Source: Symbiodinium microadriaticum
Lineage: Eukaryota; Sar; Dinophyceae; Suessiales; Symbiodiniaceae
DNA: 64,000 nucleotides
Assembly (NCBI GenBank): GCA_001939145.1
Contig: LSRX01000688.1
Coordinates: 333,819-397,818, forward strand
Direction of reading: 5' to 3'
The position numbers were made by a program, and so were the translations under genes. Positions 34,500 to 47,429 of this stretch are shown in pieces (position 1 is the first letter of the stretch; every line of letters begins with the position of its first letter). Below the pieces are notes generated by a model that saw only the letters and a program-made list of their open reading frames with translations, was not told where the DNA came from and searched no databases.

Positions 34500-37380
34500 A
34501 GTCTTGCAGCTACTGCCTAGACTTAGACAAATTCCGTGGCTCCCGAGGGCGAGGCGGACTGAACGAAAACGATCTCGGACAGCTGGCTGACCTAGGCAGG
34601 TTTGCAAACATGACGTTTGCAATATGCAAATAAAATAGAGGCAGATGCGCCGTGTGATGGCTCGACCACTTGCCAACATCTCTCACGGAATGTACAAGGC
34701 TCCTGCTACACGAGGAATGAACTCCTGGTCCATCATTGCCTTCCAGACCCGACCCGTGTGCATGAACGGCCGGAGCAGCTAGAGATTGCTCGGGCGGCTC
34801 TTGCCTTGATGATCTCGTCCAGGTACGGGTCCAGATCCTGTCAGGAGTTAAGTCCAAGGAAGGCGCCTTGCCGAAGAACTCGAACAGGCCCTAAACCTAA
34901 AGCTACCCTGACCCACTGGAAGGTCATCTGTCACAAGATCCTGGCCCGCTGTGAACCTCGCAACTTCGTAAAGCCTGTCTCATCTCATCTCGACAGCCAG
35001 CTTCTGCACCCCAGCTGGGTGGGTGCCGGCGTCAGGCGGGATTCTCAAGGCCGGTGGGTCCGACAGGTAAACAGGGGCTTTGTTCGCATCTGTAGGCTTC
35101 GTTCCCGGAACGACATTCTCGACTCTCTTGCTCCGTTGTTCGTTCCATGGAGCCTCGTTTCATTCGTCATCGAAGTCTGAAACTTTGAAGCTCAAGCACC
35201 TCTGACACGGAAGGCGAGTAGAGAGCGCATGTTCGCTTGGATCGGAGAGCATGAGGCATTACATGCACCGGTTGAAGCAAGCTCGAAGACATTCGAAGGC
35301 AGCACGCGACCCTGATCTTGTGTCCCGCCTTGTTCTGCGCACATTCAAAGAGAACCTTTGCGGCATCTGCAGCCTCAAGACATCGCGGCAGGCAGGAACG
35401 GTCTGACGTAACAACACCAGCATGAGACTCATGAGACCCGTCGTTCGGAAAATTACAGGCTAAGCACAGAACCGTTTGGCGCACCTCGCGCTTCACCTGA
35501 AGGCAGCAGCGGCCGGCTGATCTGTAGCTACTTTTGACTGGCGAGGTTGAAATCAGCCGCCGGCATCGTTCAGCATCTCGGCAATGTGCGGCATCACTCG
35601 ATCCTAAGAGAGCCATTGCCATGTGCAAGCTTCGTGGTCTCGCAAGAAACCAAAGCCACTGCCACTCAGCCCGTGAGCTTGCCGCGAGCTGGCACGCGAG
35701 AGGCTTGATCGTGTCCTCAGAAGCAACTCCATGATTCTGTTCAGAGTCATGGTCTTCCACTTCTTACCATCACAGGCACACCTCGTCCCGCATCAACGCC
35801 AGGAGGCGAAGTGCACCTACCTCCAGAACAGAGTCTACCGGACAAGAATTTCGGGGCACAAGAAGAATCAAGGGCCATGCCTTGACTTCAGTCTTCTCTT
35901 TCTGCTTCAGGCCCTTAGGGGCGGCTTTCAGGTTACTTCTGGCTCGAGCCTTTTGAAGCTTCCTGGTTCGTGTAAGCCGCAGACACCAAGCACTGCTGGG
36001 AGCGCCGTCTCCACACCTGGAGCTGTCATACTTCATCCATAAGAGAGAGCCCTCTAGCTTCCTCCATGTCCAATGATGCCAGCGAAGACAAGCCATTCTT
36101 TCCGAACGCCATTCACTCCTGCTGATCACGAGTTTCAGCAGCGCTAGACTTCCATCTGAGGATCTCGTTGAGAAGCTGCTGGCACTGCCGTTCGGTGTAT
36201 GTCCAGTTTGCGAAGCAGCTCCACAACTCAGGCATCCCCCAGAGCGTATGGTACGGCCCGGAAAGGCCAACTCCATCTTGGACTGCCCACCGGGTTTGTG
36301 GCAAAGATCGTTCCCAAGAAGGCAGGCCGGTCACCATATCCAATGTCTTGGAAACGTCACGTTTGTCTGCTCATCTGCCTTTGGCAGGACGGCAGAGCTT
36401 CGAGTCTGCTGGGCAGGACTCGATACACATCACTGGCATGTCTTGCAGGTTGAGAGGCTGGAATTTCGAAGTCATTGCCCGAGCATCTAAAGTCTGAAAA
36501 TTCACGTCACTGAACAGAGCCACGTCTCAGGAGCCCTTGGGGCGCGAGCTACTCTGGCCACCCCTCTGGTCAACGGAGGGCTATGCTTTCTAAAGCAATC
36601 GAGGAATATAGATCCGTTTGGCCGCGTCCGGGACGCGCTCCGCGGACGCCGGCCTCACTCGCGACGGTTCAACTCATCCAGGCCAAGGATGCCAGGAGGA
36701 ATCCTCCCCAGGTGAAAATCGCACATCATCTGCTCTCCGAGGCTTAGGCCATCAGCTCTCTTAGTCTTCGGCTGTGCGTAAACCTTCCAACCTCCCTGGT
36801 TGTGAGGGCGATTTCTCGCATCTCCGTTCTTTAAGCCCCACCAAGAAGTAGTCAGCGTGCGGACTGCACGGGTATTGCATGGTATTGTGCGCCACGAGAT
36901 CTGTCACAAACTGTGCAAATGTCAGGAAATGCGCCGAGACCGTCAGCCGGGGGGTCTCGATCTGGTTCCATGGCCATGGGACCATGTAATGGTCTTACAA
37001 CGACCACCCGATGGGTTTAATGTTTTCGGGGTCCGGGAGAGGGTCTCTTCATTTTCTCGGACTGAGCGGGGGTTCGCCCTGGAGTTTGGGAGCTGCAGCC
37101 TTGTTCCCCCTCCTGCCCACTTCCTCGCCCCGTTTCTGGAAAGCTCTGCCCCACCCAAGGCGGCTCTCGCGCTAGCGGTTACATCATCATCTTGAAGGCT
37201 CACAACATCTCACAACAAAAGTAGTCAGCCATGCGCCGGTCCAGGGCGCACCGGGAAGCTGAAGCCACTGCTGCGCATTGAAACGCCCACACCGTGGAGA
37301 ACATGGTGCAGGATTCGCCGTCGCACTCCGGGGCCGCAGCTCCTGAAGCTCCCATGACAAAGCTTTGCAGCGGAGATCAT
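34500..37380 (-). other. Possible further exons, unrecognised
   Basis: Minus-strand segments look protein-like but are not assignable: CLEAADAAKVLFECAQNKAG (about 35330-35392), DPYLDEIIKARAARA (about 34785-34836), FGKNGLSSLASLDMEEA (about 36050-36105) and QCQQLLNEILRWKSSAAE (about 36130-36185). They could be 5' exons of the eEF3-like gene, which should have a longer HEAT N-terminus, or the 3' end of the repeat gene upstream. The order and strand fit, but sequence support is weak. Confidence 0.3.
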
Positions 37381-37385
37381 GAGAA

Positions 37386-37470
37386 TATAGTATAATATCA
37401 TATAATATAATATACTAGACTATACTATAGCTATAATATAATATAGTGTAATATAATATGATATGACATT
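37386..37470. repeat. AT-rich simple repeat (TATAATA type)
   Basis: Degenerate TATAATA/TATCATA words form an 85-base AT island in GC-rich surroundings, just beyond the last coiled-coil exon of the repeat gene. It may be intronic or intergenic. Confidence 0.85.
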
Positions 37471-37474
37471 CGAG

Positions 37475-38202
37475 AATTCGGGCCTGGCCATTGAGCTTCT
37501 GCAGACCCTCCTTGAGATGGTCCAGCTGCTTCTCTGTCTTCTCCATCCGATCCTGTGATCCACGTGGGATGTTTTGCAGGCATCTGCCAACTTGGCATCC
37601 AAGAGGCGATTGCTTCTTGCTGCTTCTGCTGAATGTTATTGAGGACTTGTGCCACGGAGAAATCAATGGACACCTTGGTAGGCACTCGTGAACACTTCAA
37701 GTGCCATGCACTGCGTGCCCTGGCACACCTTCTGGTCCTTGATTGCTGTCAGGATCGTTGAAAAATCCACGTCCTGATGGGAGAGACAGGGTGACGTCAG
37801 AAACAGACTGCGACTCAAGAACAGGAGGACGACGAGGACGTCGTCCACGACGACAACGCTGACAGTATCAAAAGCAAACCATTCAGGTCAGTAAAGTGGG
37901 TCACCAGTGACACGCTAACAACGGCCATGGCAAACGGGTACAACTCGTACAATCAGCTACCGGTCAATGACTGTACCAGCTGTACCTGCCCAAAATCTGG
38001 GCACTTCCACCTAAGGTCCCCTACATTCCAGGGCCTTGCCCGATGGTTGTCTTCTCGATGGTGATCGGGACGGGTCCAGCTGAGCCTTGCAAAGTCCAGG
38101 CAGCACGATGCCAGACCGGTGTCAGCACCGTAAGCTGTAGTGGCGGTGGTGGCAGCGCAAGCAGTTGGCAGCCGTGGCTGCAGCACTAGTAGTAGTGGTA
38201 GC

Positions 38203-38260
<58 letters not shown>

Positions 38261-38448
38261 ATTAGTAGGAGTCGTCGTCGTCGTGCTAGTAGCGATAGTG
38301 GTAGCCGTAGTAGTGGGAGTAGTAGTGATGGTAGTGGTAGTGGTGGTGGCAGTGGTGGTAGTGGTAGTGGTAGTGGTAGTGGTAGTGGTAGTAGTAGCAG
38401 TAGTAGCAGTAGTAGTAGTAGTAGTAGTAGTAGCAGCAGCAGCAGCAG

Positions 38449-38500
<52 letters not shown>

Positions 38501-41500
38501 AGTGTGGAGGAGATGTGGCGGTGACAGTAGCACCAACAGTCGGAACATAACGATTACACAAAAGTATCGCACAACCGAGAACGGCAGACCTGACCATGGG
38601 AATGAAGACTTAGATGCCAATGTTATTGCAGGGCTACGATGGTTTTGTGTTGAGGGTACGGGGATGGGCCCCCTCAATCCGTGCGGTCCACGTGCCTGCG
38701 AGCGGATGAGACTCCGCACTTCTTCCAGCTGGAAAAGGATATCCTGCTTGCTGTCGCTGACAACCGAGCGGATTGCTGGAAGGTCGAGTTCCGGCTGCTT
38801 GTCTTGGATTGCGGTCAGGACAGCAGAAAACTCGTACGAGAGATCCACCTGTGCAGGAACAGCCCTGATTGCATCCAAGACCTCAGATAGATCCATCTGA
38901 GGCCCGGCTGCTGGGCGTACAGATCTAATGGCGGCTAAGACTTCCGAGAAGTCCATGTCTTGCCCGGTCCCGGTCGGTCTTTCTCTCATGGCGGCCGATC
39001 CAGGCTCCAGTCCTTGCAGCTGTTGCAGCTGTTGCTGCAGGGACTGGAGCTTGCCGGTCACCTGACCACGCTGCTCAGCCAGTGCCGCCTTCACGTCTGC
39101 GGTCTGCTCCCCGATTGCCAGTAACACAGCCGAGAAGTCCAGTCTCTGAAAGATGCTTTGCAGAAACTGCTGTATTGCGGCAGTCTGATGGCTCAGCTTG
39201 TCACTCAGCATATCAGACATCACCTCGTGAGACTCCCAAGACCTTATCTCGCTGCTTGATGCACGTGGCAGAAGCAGTAGATAGCAGGCGAAGCAGTGGC
39301 AAGGCAAGCGGGAGCAAACAGGAAGCGGCTCTCGCACATCGGCTAGTCAAGCGGCACTGCCGGGGGCTGAACATGGTCGCTTGTGTCACTGCTGCCAGGT
39401 GCATTCACGTTTGATGCAATTTCTGCACGCCAGGAGCGAAGCGAATAGCTGAGCCCCTGCAGGGAATTCACGAAGCCGAAACAGAGATCTGCTGGACTTT
39501 CGCGACATGTAAAATGCCTGGGTGAGCTCTTGTGTCTCGCGAATGCTGTTCAGAACTGGCGTCAAATCCGTACCTGACAGCTGGAGGCAGACAAATCGCA
39601 AAGCCGATCACAGCGGTGCCAGCTCCGCTAAAGAAAAACTCACATTCTTCATTCTTACATGACTAAAGCGCCCAATGATGGCGGCCTTCATCCCGAAACC
39701 AAACCGCTACTGTACTGACTGTATCGTCAACTGTGACATGCTGCACCATCCTGGTTATTGCAATTATGGTGACCTGCAGACTGCTAACCCCTATCAGTCA
39801 TGGATCTGTCGGAGGTACGACCTGCTTGGCAAAGTAGTTAGGGCTGGCACTAGTTGGCAGAACTGGTTGTGGGAAATCTTACTACAAGTTGCAACGCAAA
39901 GTTGTTCACCCAATTTGCAGGCTGGCAACTGGCAGGCTGTGAGCGGATCGCACTTAGCACTTGCGCGACAGAGCTTTCCAGTTTTGATTCCTTGCCCTGC
40001 TCCTTGGACCAAGTGTTGGCATCGGTGCGAGGGCCGGCACTGCAAGTAATTGAGGCAGGGCTCTTGGATCGCTTGGAGCACCTCCGAGTGATCCACTTGG
40101 ACTTTGACATCCTAGCAGTGCAAATCTAAACCGCCAGTCAGAAACTCATGCATGCCACAATGTGTTGCTGCCAGCGCAAGGAATTAGAAGTGTCCTTGAA
40201 CTGCGCAAGGAAGTTCGTCTGAAAATCATGGAGCTGTGGCAATAAGTCGGCGTGCACTTTCTGCACATCCATGCGAAGATGCGCCGAAACATCCCCGGAT
40301 AGCTCAGCTTTCAGACGTTGCATCTGCTCTTCGAGGAGGTTCGCTGCAGAGCTGCGGTCCTTCTCCTGAGCATCCCACATGGCCTGACAGTAGGCCAGGC
40401 AGCCCTAAAACGTGAGCCGGAAAATACCACAAAGGGGCCGTGGCCTGAAACTTCGAAAGGAAGTCATGTCTCAACTTGTGCATCTGCTCCTTCACGACCG
40501 TATGCACAGCACGGTCGCTGTCCTTCTGCTCCTGTAGCGCCTCGTCAGAGCACAAATGCACCCAGTCAAAACACAACAAGACGGAATGAGATGATGCCAC
40601 GGAAGGCCTCCATGGTGTCAGACACCCTCCTTTCGAGGTCTATCGTGAGCATCCGGGAGCTCTGCGACTCCATCTGCTGGATCTGCATCGCCTGCGCTGG
40701 CAAGCAGACCTGCTTTCGTTCTGTGTTCTAGATTCTAGATTCTTTATACTCAATCACCGAAGGCAGCTGCATTGCCGACGAATGGCCTCGATGGACCGTA
40801 GGAGGTTCGAGTACTGCTCTTCCAGATCCTCTTTGGTGACATAGCGCTTCAGTTCATCCAGCACCTGCGCCGAAAGCCACGACAGATTGAATGCAGGGCA
40901 CTCTCCAGGAGTTCGAAGGCCTGGGAGACATCGGTGCGCAGCGAAAGCATGTCTGCAGCTTCTCCACTGGCGGAGACGGCTTTGAGCACCTTGCTGCCAC
41001 CCTCAAAGATAAAAACAAAAAAGTATCAGCCAACACGGTTTCACCGTGGCTTAACCCTAGAGGCCCTAGAATGAAGAATGCAACATCCAGCGCTGTCCTG
41101 GAGAGGAAGGAGCGGGCCAAGGAGCAGGAACGGGAAGCACCAGGAGACCCCATGAGCCACACGGAGGCCGGACCGCCAGGCCGGGCAGGAGCCTATGCCC
41201 TACAAGTAGTATGGCCTCACTGCTGGCGAGAGACGCTGTCTACTCTCTCCCGGATCACCATCTTCAAGGCCTCTGCATGCCTGTGGGCACATGTGATGAC
41301 CAGGGCCTTGCTTTGCTCAAGGCTTGGATGGGACTCGGTGGCCTATGCCAGCTGGTGACTGTTTCCTTCAGCTCCTCATGCATCTGCTCCTGACCGACGG
41401 CCTCGGACACCATTAGCAACTCATGGGAGAAGAGGTGTTGCCGAAATCATGTTCAGACTGGCGAAAGCAGCAGCCCGCCTGGTATTCAAGCGCATGAAGG

Positions 41501-44500
41501 ATGGCAGCATCGTCGAAAGCGAACTGTTTCTCCTGCCGCTACCAGTCACTTCATGCCACTTCCAAACCACTTATTGCATCTTTCATCGGCCACCCTGGCT
41601 CCTGAATTGCTTGAAGGATGAGCGAGAAGTCAGGCTGCGGTATCTCCTTTGGGAAAGGACCAAGCAAACGTATTCAGTCTTACCCCTAGGTGAACTCGAC
41701 GGTCGTGCGGTCCATTCGGCTGCCTTCTAATGCTTCTGCGGATCAACAGCCCATTGAAGCTAGTCTGGGGCACTGCTGACGTTGGATGAGATATGTTGAT
41801 GGCATATGCTCTATTCCCTGTGCCACGGCCTGCAGACCCTTGACCGCCACCGCAATGTTGTCGAATTTGACGGCGAGCTGTTGCTCGTCTTGCTGCAGGG
41901 ACCCGAGAAAGTCGCGCACTTGGTCCAAGCTGAGCTTGATGTCTGTTTCCAGCCGTTCCTGGGCGAGACACTTCGCCCTGACGGTGTCATCCCATGATTA
42001 CTGCCTGTCAGCGCCTGCATGTCCTGGAGGCACTGGTCCTGTGGCGCCAGGGAAACATTGACGACAGTGTAGCCCAGAGACAACTTGTATGTATCAGGAC
42101 CACACAACCACCAGCATGTGCTTATCATGCAAAGGACCATCTGTGCCCGGTCCAGATGGTCTTTTTGCGCCGCTTGGCCATCGAGGATCTCAGCAAGATT
42201 GATCTTGATTTCCACCGACCGCACAGCCTCCACCACTTTGGACGTGAGAGCCTTGAGTGGAGAAATATGAAAGCACATTGAAATGAACTGAAGACTGAAG
42301 CTGGTTGAATCTCCTGCCATGAGGCGCCTGCCTCCTTGGACTCGGAGTGCAAACCTTCGTGCAAGCCCCGCAGATGGCTTTGCACCTCCTCCAAGTGCCG
42401 GACCTTAGGATCGGGACTCTCAAGCGATGCTCGCTCTGCAGAGCCTCAAAACCATGGGGCTTGGGCCAAGCCGTCTTTCAGCTCTCCAATGTCTGTTCGC
42501 TGGTCGCGAAGGGCGTTCAGCACTTCGAAAACTGTGTCCTGATTGACACTGTACAGTGCACTTCTTCTAAGAGTTTTCGCTTCTTCATGCCCTGGTGAGG
42601 CGACGGCTCTGCACACTTTGAGGTGCCTGAGGCGACGGCGACTTTCACCTCTCGAAGGCCTCGAAGAACTGGCGTGAAGTCAACTTGTACTTTCCTCGGT
42701 ACTACAACGAAGGCAAAGGCGCTTTCTGTCCCATAAAGGCTGCAGCATTATCACGGCGGCAGCTAATTCCCGTGCAGGCCAAATGGCATCTCCTGAACGT
42801 TCTTGATGAGGCGGGTGATGTCGTCGGTAATCTCGGTGGTGTCGCCATGCTTCTTGATGGCTGCAAGGACTTCTGTAAAGTCGACGTGCACCTCACAAGC
42901 CGATTAATCCATGGTGGTTTTGCTCTAGATTGCTCTAGGTAAATAAGACACAGTTGCATATGGACGTTCGCGACATAGTTTGCATTGTTAAACCCTGTGC
43001 AAGTCCAGTGCAACGATCGTCGCTCCTTCTCACACATAGCATCTGAAAGGTATATGTGATATGCGGAAGATTGAGGGAGCGTGCCCTCGGAGCACAAACT
43101 GAAAATCAAATGCTCACAGGCAGCTAGCCATTCACATCTGAAGCCTCAACACCTAAACGCCCCCTTAACCGACATCAGACCCTAAAATCCTAAGCCCCAG
43201 ACCCCGAAACCCGCAAAATGTGAGTGTCTGAATGCCTCGTCCACGATTACCCCCCCCCTCTGCTCTTTCTATCTGTGTACATGTATACTGTATACATACC
43301 TGTAATGTACCAGCAGAAGCGCATGCAAGTAGTGCACCGCAACCCAATCTTTCCTGTAATCCGTACTCTGTAATGCCATCTGTAACACAGCATACCTTTC
43401 CATCCCGCCTTGTTGTCTGCAATGGCATCCAACACCGGAGAGAAGTCCACCTGCACGTCTGCAGTCCACAAAGCAGCGACAACGGAATCACTTCTTGGAA
43501 GAAGAAAGGACTCTCTTCAAATCTTATGGGACAAGCAACACTTTACGAGACACAAGGAGCTTGCCTCAGCAAAAGGACAAGTGGGTTCTGCTCCTAGCCT
43601 TGGCTTCCTTCTCTTCCGAGACGGTTTGCAACAGAATGGAGAACTGCTGCGAGAGCCGTGCGGTCCTTACACTGAAATTGACGATGTCACGCCTTTCGGC
43701 AAAGTCTGCACAGAAAGATGTCATCATTCTGCTGTCCGAGGAGCATGTCCTTCAGACCAGCTAGACCAGTTTTGACGGACTGGTCTTGTGATTTCTCCTC
43801 CAAATTCAGACAAGCTTTTCAGTTGGGTGCCTCTGATCGTTGGCCCTTCCTGCAGCATTTCCAGGATGCTCGCGCTGGACTCTGCCAAGGGGTTCAAGGA
43901 AGTCTTCCTTGGAATAGCTTGGAGTCTTGGAGTCCACAGATTCTGGAGAGATGTGGTAAGGCGGCTCTCGGTGCAGGCCCAGGCTCAGTCCTTCAGCAAT
44001 CGTCTGGCAAGTGGTCTCTGCAGCATCATCTATGTTGGACAGCACCGGAGCGAAGTCTACCTTCATCTTCCTCGAGTGGACGCGGGCCCCGGGGGATGCA
44101 AAGCACCCATCGGCAGAGCGCAGGAAAACACACTCCGAGACTCGTCGTGCGGATCTCGTCCAGCACTTCAGAGAAGTCGATCTGCCCCTGTTTGCGATCG
44201 ATCTCCTCTAAAATGGCAGCGAACTGCTTGGACATGTCCTCTTGCAGGGTCAGTTCCTTGGTCAAGGCGAAAGCTTCTCCTAGAATTTCTAGTAAAGGCG
44301 CCTTCAGCTACAGCTAATGATGCGACCTGGGCTTCGTTCACGGCTGTCAGCACTGGCGAGAAGTCCACAGACACTTTGTTCTCGATGATGCTCTCCAGCA
44401 CGGGACTGAAGTCGATGGCAGGTTGCCTCAGGCAGTCTTGAGCCAGGCTACACCTTCAAAGCACCGGCAAAGTGTCGTGAGTGCAGCCAGAGGTGCCGAG

Positions 44501-47275
44501 CCCATACGATGCTTGGTATGGTTTCGAACTCTGTTGCTATCTGCGCCTGCAACTCCTTGACGGAGTTCAACATCTGTTCGGTGGAGCTGCGCAGGTCGTC
44601 ATTTGCCTTCCCGACACTGGCAAATTCGCTTTGATCGCATCTGTCTTTCTTTCGCAAGGGTCCCGTCTTTTCCGGAGGGAAGGGGAGGGGAGGAGGGGGT
44701 AGGGGGGAGAGGGAAGAAGCGAGGGAACCACAGACCAAACGACGAAGAAGCAGAAAGGGGCCCAACGTGCAGCCGAAACGCAGTAACGGCCTCCAGCACT
44801 GGCTGGAAGTCCACCTCCACATGTCGGTCTTGGACCTCTTCGTGTATCTTGCCTCATTACTCGGCAGATCGCGGAAAAGCACGCCCATGTGCAAGGTGTG
44901 GACGACGTGGGACTGTTTCGCAGCTTCGTGTCTTAGGGGACATGCTTGCTGCTTCCAAAGCCCCTGCTGGAGTAGGTTACCAGACAGATAGTGTCCCAAT
45001 CTTCCCCGCACTACTTCCCATGCGTGGCGTGGGCAAGCATATGGAAACCAAGCCGCGAATCTCGTCGCCCATCTCGGAGAGACGTGCCTGCATCTTGCAC
45101 AGTATCTTGCACTGCGAATGGTTTTCAGGCTCACGCTCGTAACGGGGCAGCGGTCCTCCGTTCGAGCGAACGCTTCTCTGAAAGCCGCCACCGGGATGAT
45201 CTCCTCCAGCGCTTTTGCACTCGAAATGCTGAATCAACCTGCCTGTGGCAACGACACCAAGTGTGGCACCTTCACTCCCTCCAATAGCTCAGAAAAGTCG
45301 ATGTCCGCAACCATGTCACGAACTGTCTGGAACATGTCGTCCAGATCGGACTTGTTCAAGCTTTTCGTATCCTTGGCGACACACGTCACTTTACCAGGGC
45401 CGAAGGCAGGTGCACGCGCGCGGAGGCGCGGGGCTAGGCGGCACGCGCTGGGCATGCTGAGTCTCGCAAGGCCGACGAGGCACTTGGGGCGCTTGGGGCA
45501 TGGAGGGATGCATTCGTCGGCCGCTGGAGCTCCGGCTCGGCACGTTGGCCTACAGAATAACAAAGCCCCGCCACGACACACTGGTCACACGCCATACATC
45601 GCATCTTTCCCCACTAAGGCCCCACGATGCCATACGCACACCAGTCCCCCCAACAAGGGGCCCCCGGCCCCCATCCTCACAAGCCCACCGGGCCAGGCCG
45701 GAGAGGGCCTTCAGATGCGACGAGATTTCCTCGCCTATCTGCGAGACGGCATCAGACAGCGCCTCGGCCGAAGGGAAAATGCAGGTCACCGCGACTTCAG
45801 GCAGCGGAAAGCGCCTGAATCGACCCGTTGGTGTTTTTGAACTCCTTGGTTGCTGGAATCTCACGGAAGGTTTCGGCACTGGCTGAGGGCTCATGCCAAA
45901 GCCAAAGAACACCTTCGCAAGATGGAAACATCCATGCCACCCGAGGGTCTGCCTCCAGGACGTCTTTCTCGACGGGTGCGGGGTATGCTTGGAGCATGTG
46001 CTTGTGCTGCTCCATCGACCGAAGCCGCCTGTGCACAAACACACCCACACACTCGCACACAATTGGACTATGTTGAGACACTTTTTGATGAGCTGGGTCT
46101 GAAGAAAACTGCACTGAAAGCTTGCAACATGCTGGAAAACTTCTAACCTTGGTGCCACAGGCTGTCTACTCTTGATGCCAAGAGGGGGCCATTCTTGTCT
46201 GCAGCTGCGAGTAGACAGGACTTCCATAGCTTCGTTGAGTGTGGCGGGATGCAGGTGCCACACTCCCCTTAACAATTCTTGAGATACCGTTAGTAGCAAG
46301 GTACACGCAAGCGGGTCCACTCGCGCACTGCTGCTTATCCAGACTTGTGACCTGCATGAGGAAGATTGACGAAATCTCAACCCAAATCTGCTCGGTTCTA
46401 TCCCTGAGGCTGGCCTAATCTCCTCAAACGCCTTGAGGTTATCGTTTCGGACTGTCTGAACCATCTCCTTCGTCTTCGAGATCTCAGAATCCAATTCCTT
46501 CTGCCTCACGGGTCGCCGAGGAGCCCGCTTAGGATGGCACCGTCGCATTGCGGCCCAGGAACAGAGGCTCAAGTAAGCTTTGAGTATCTTGATTGATCTG
46601 GACCCGCAGCTGATCCAGCTTCGACGATAGATCGGTCCACATCTCCTCGGCGAGAATGCTTCTGGCACTGGCCTGGCAAGGGCAAGCGGCTGAGACCGAT
46701 CATTATTTTAGAGTCGCAACAAAGCCAACCTCGTGGCGGGAGGGGCTAGTGCCCCTTCGAGGAGAACGCCCGAAAGAATCGAAGTCTGAATGCCCAGCTG
46801 GTGTCAGGAAGGTGTCAATCTTTGTCCAGTTATGCCGCTGCTCATTGGCCTTCGCGATGTCCAGCGTCCGGAAGCTCGAGGTATTGGACGCTGGCCCAAG
46901 GGCATACGGCATCGAGCTGGTGTGCTTAGGCTCTGCTTGACGGAGTGGGTCGCTCTCCGTGTATCGCGCATCGGAAGCATAGTTCCGGAATTGCCCGGGC
47001 CCCGACAGAACCGAGCCTGCAATTGGTGCTGGCTCATTGCTGCCATGGACGATGTTGACAGGCTCCTTGCAGAGGCGACGCTTGATTATCTTTGTAACAT
47101 CTTTAACGAGGTCTGTTTCATCTGGCGAGTCCTTGCGTCTGCTTGGAGAGCCACGCTTTCCCCTACGGGAGGAGTCTGGCCGCCTCGCCGATGGGACTGG
47201 AATATCTACAGCCCCGTGTCGGCCAGACTCGGGTCTCTTCGCCACGCGCAGTGGTGAGGCGGCATCGGAAGACAT
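37475..47275 (-). CDS. Unrecognised multi-exon gene with many DFSxVLxAI repeats and coiled coils
   Basis: ATG at 47275-47273 opens a basic, Ser/Arg/Pro-rich N-terminus (MSSDAASPLRVAKRPESG), then coiled-coil exons (46570-46665 and 46440-46510). From 45.3 to 37.6 kb at least 19 short exons each hold the motif D-[FL]-[STAQ]-x-[VI]-L-x-[AS]-[IVL]. Clear copies: 45268-45311, 44776-44818, 44375-44419, 44333-44374, 44149-44184, 44022-44066, 43409-43456, 42851-42894, 42643-42690, 42493-42540, 41596-41637, 40052-40111, 39935-39984, 39540-39576, 39111-39150, 38924-38962, 38864-38899, 38772-38851, 37733-37777, 37630-37673. Between them lie heptad-rich exons such as VVKEQMHKLRHDFL and LLEEQMQRLKAELS (40270-40500), which are also related to each other. 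No enzyme motif or membrane segment is visible. A long fibrous, perhaps cytoskeletal, protein is my guess. Exon edges and the true end are uncertain. Confidence 0.68.
38188..38515 (+). repeat. (AGT)n-rich trinucleotide array inside the repeat gene
   Basis: AGT units with GGT, AGC and CGT interruptions cover about 325 bases, probably in an intron between the exons at 37.8 and 38.7 kb. Minus-strand frames through it give poly-Thr, poly-Tyr and poly-Ser tails (for example 38186-39337), which are not real protein. Confidence 0.93.
43141..43210 (+). repeat. Degenerate CCCTAAA-like words
   Basis: CCTAAAC, CCTTAAC, CCCTAAAA, CCTAAG and CCCCGAAA follow each other within 70 bases, resembling decayed telomere-type (TTTAGGG) repeats. 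The site is probably intronic in the repeat gene. Confidence 0.45.
44676..44713 (+). other. G-run cluster with quadruplex potential
   Basis: Six runs of three or more G within 38 bases (GGG, GGGG, GGGG, GGGGG, GGGGGG, GGG) separated by one to four bases, on the strand opposite to the repeat gene, between two coiled-coil and motif exons. Confidence 0.75.
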
Positions 47276-47429
47276 TTGCTAAACCTATCTATGTACATGG
47301 GAGTGATCTTTGCACAAAAGCTGCAGTAGCATTCTGCTCCATTTGTGCATCGTACCCGTTTGCACCGCGGCTGGCTGGCCTGGTGGGCCAACCCAGCGAA
47401 CTGTAAAAACCGAACATCTGCAATAGTCT

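Noticed and set aside
38186..39337. A 383-codon minus-strand frame
   Set aside because: Its first part covers genuine exons of the repeat gene, but the poly-Thr/Tyr tail is the intronic AGT array, so the frame as a whole is not one protein.
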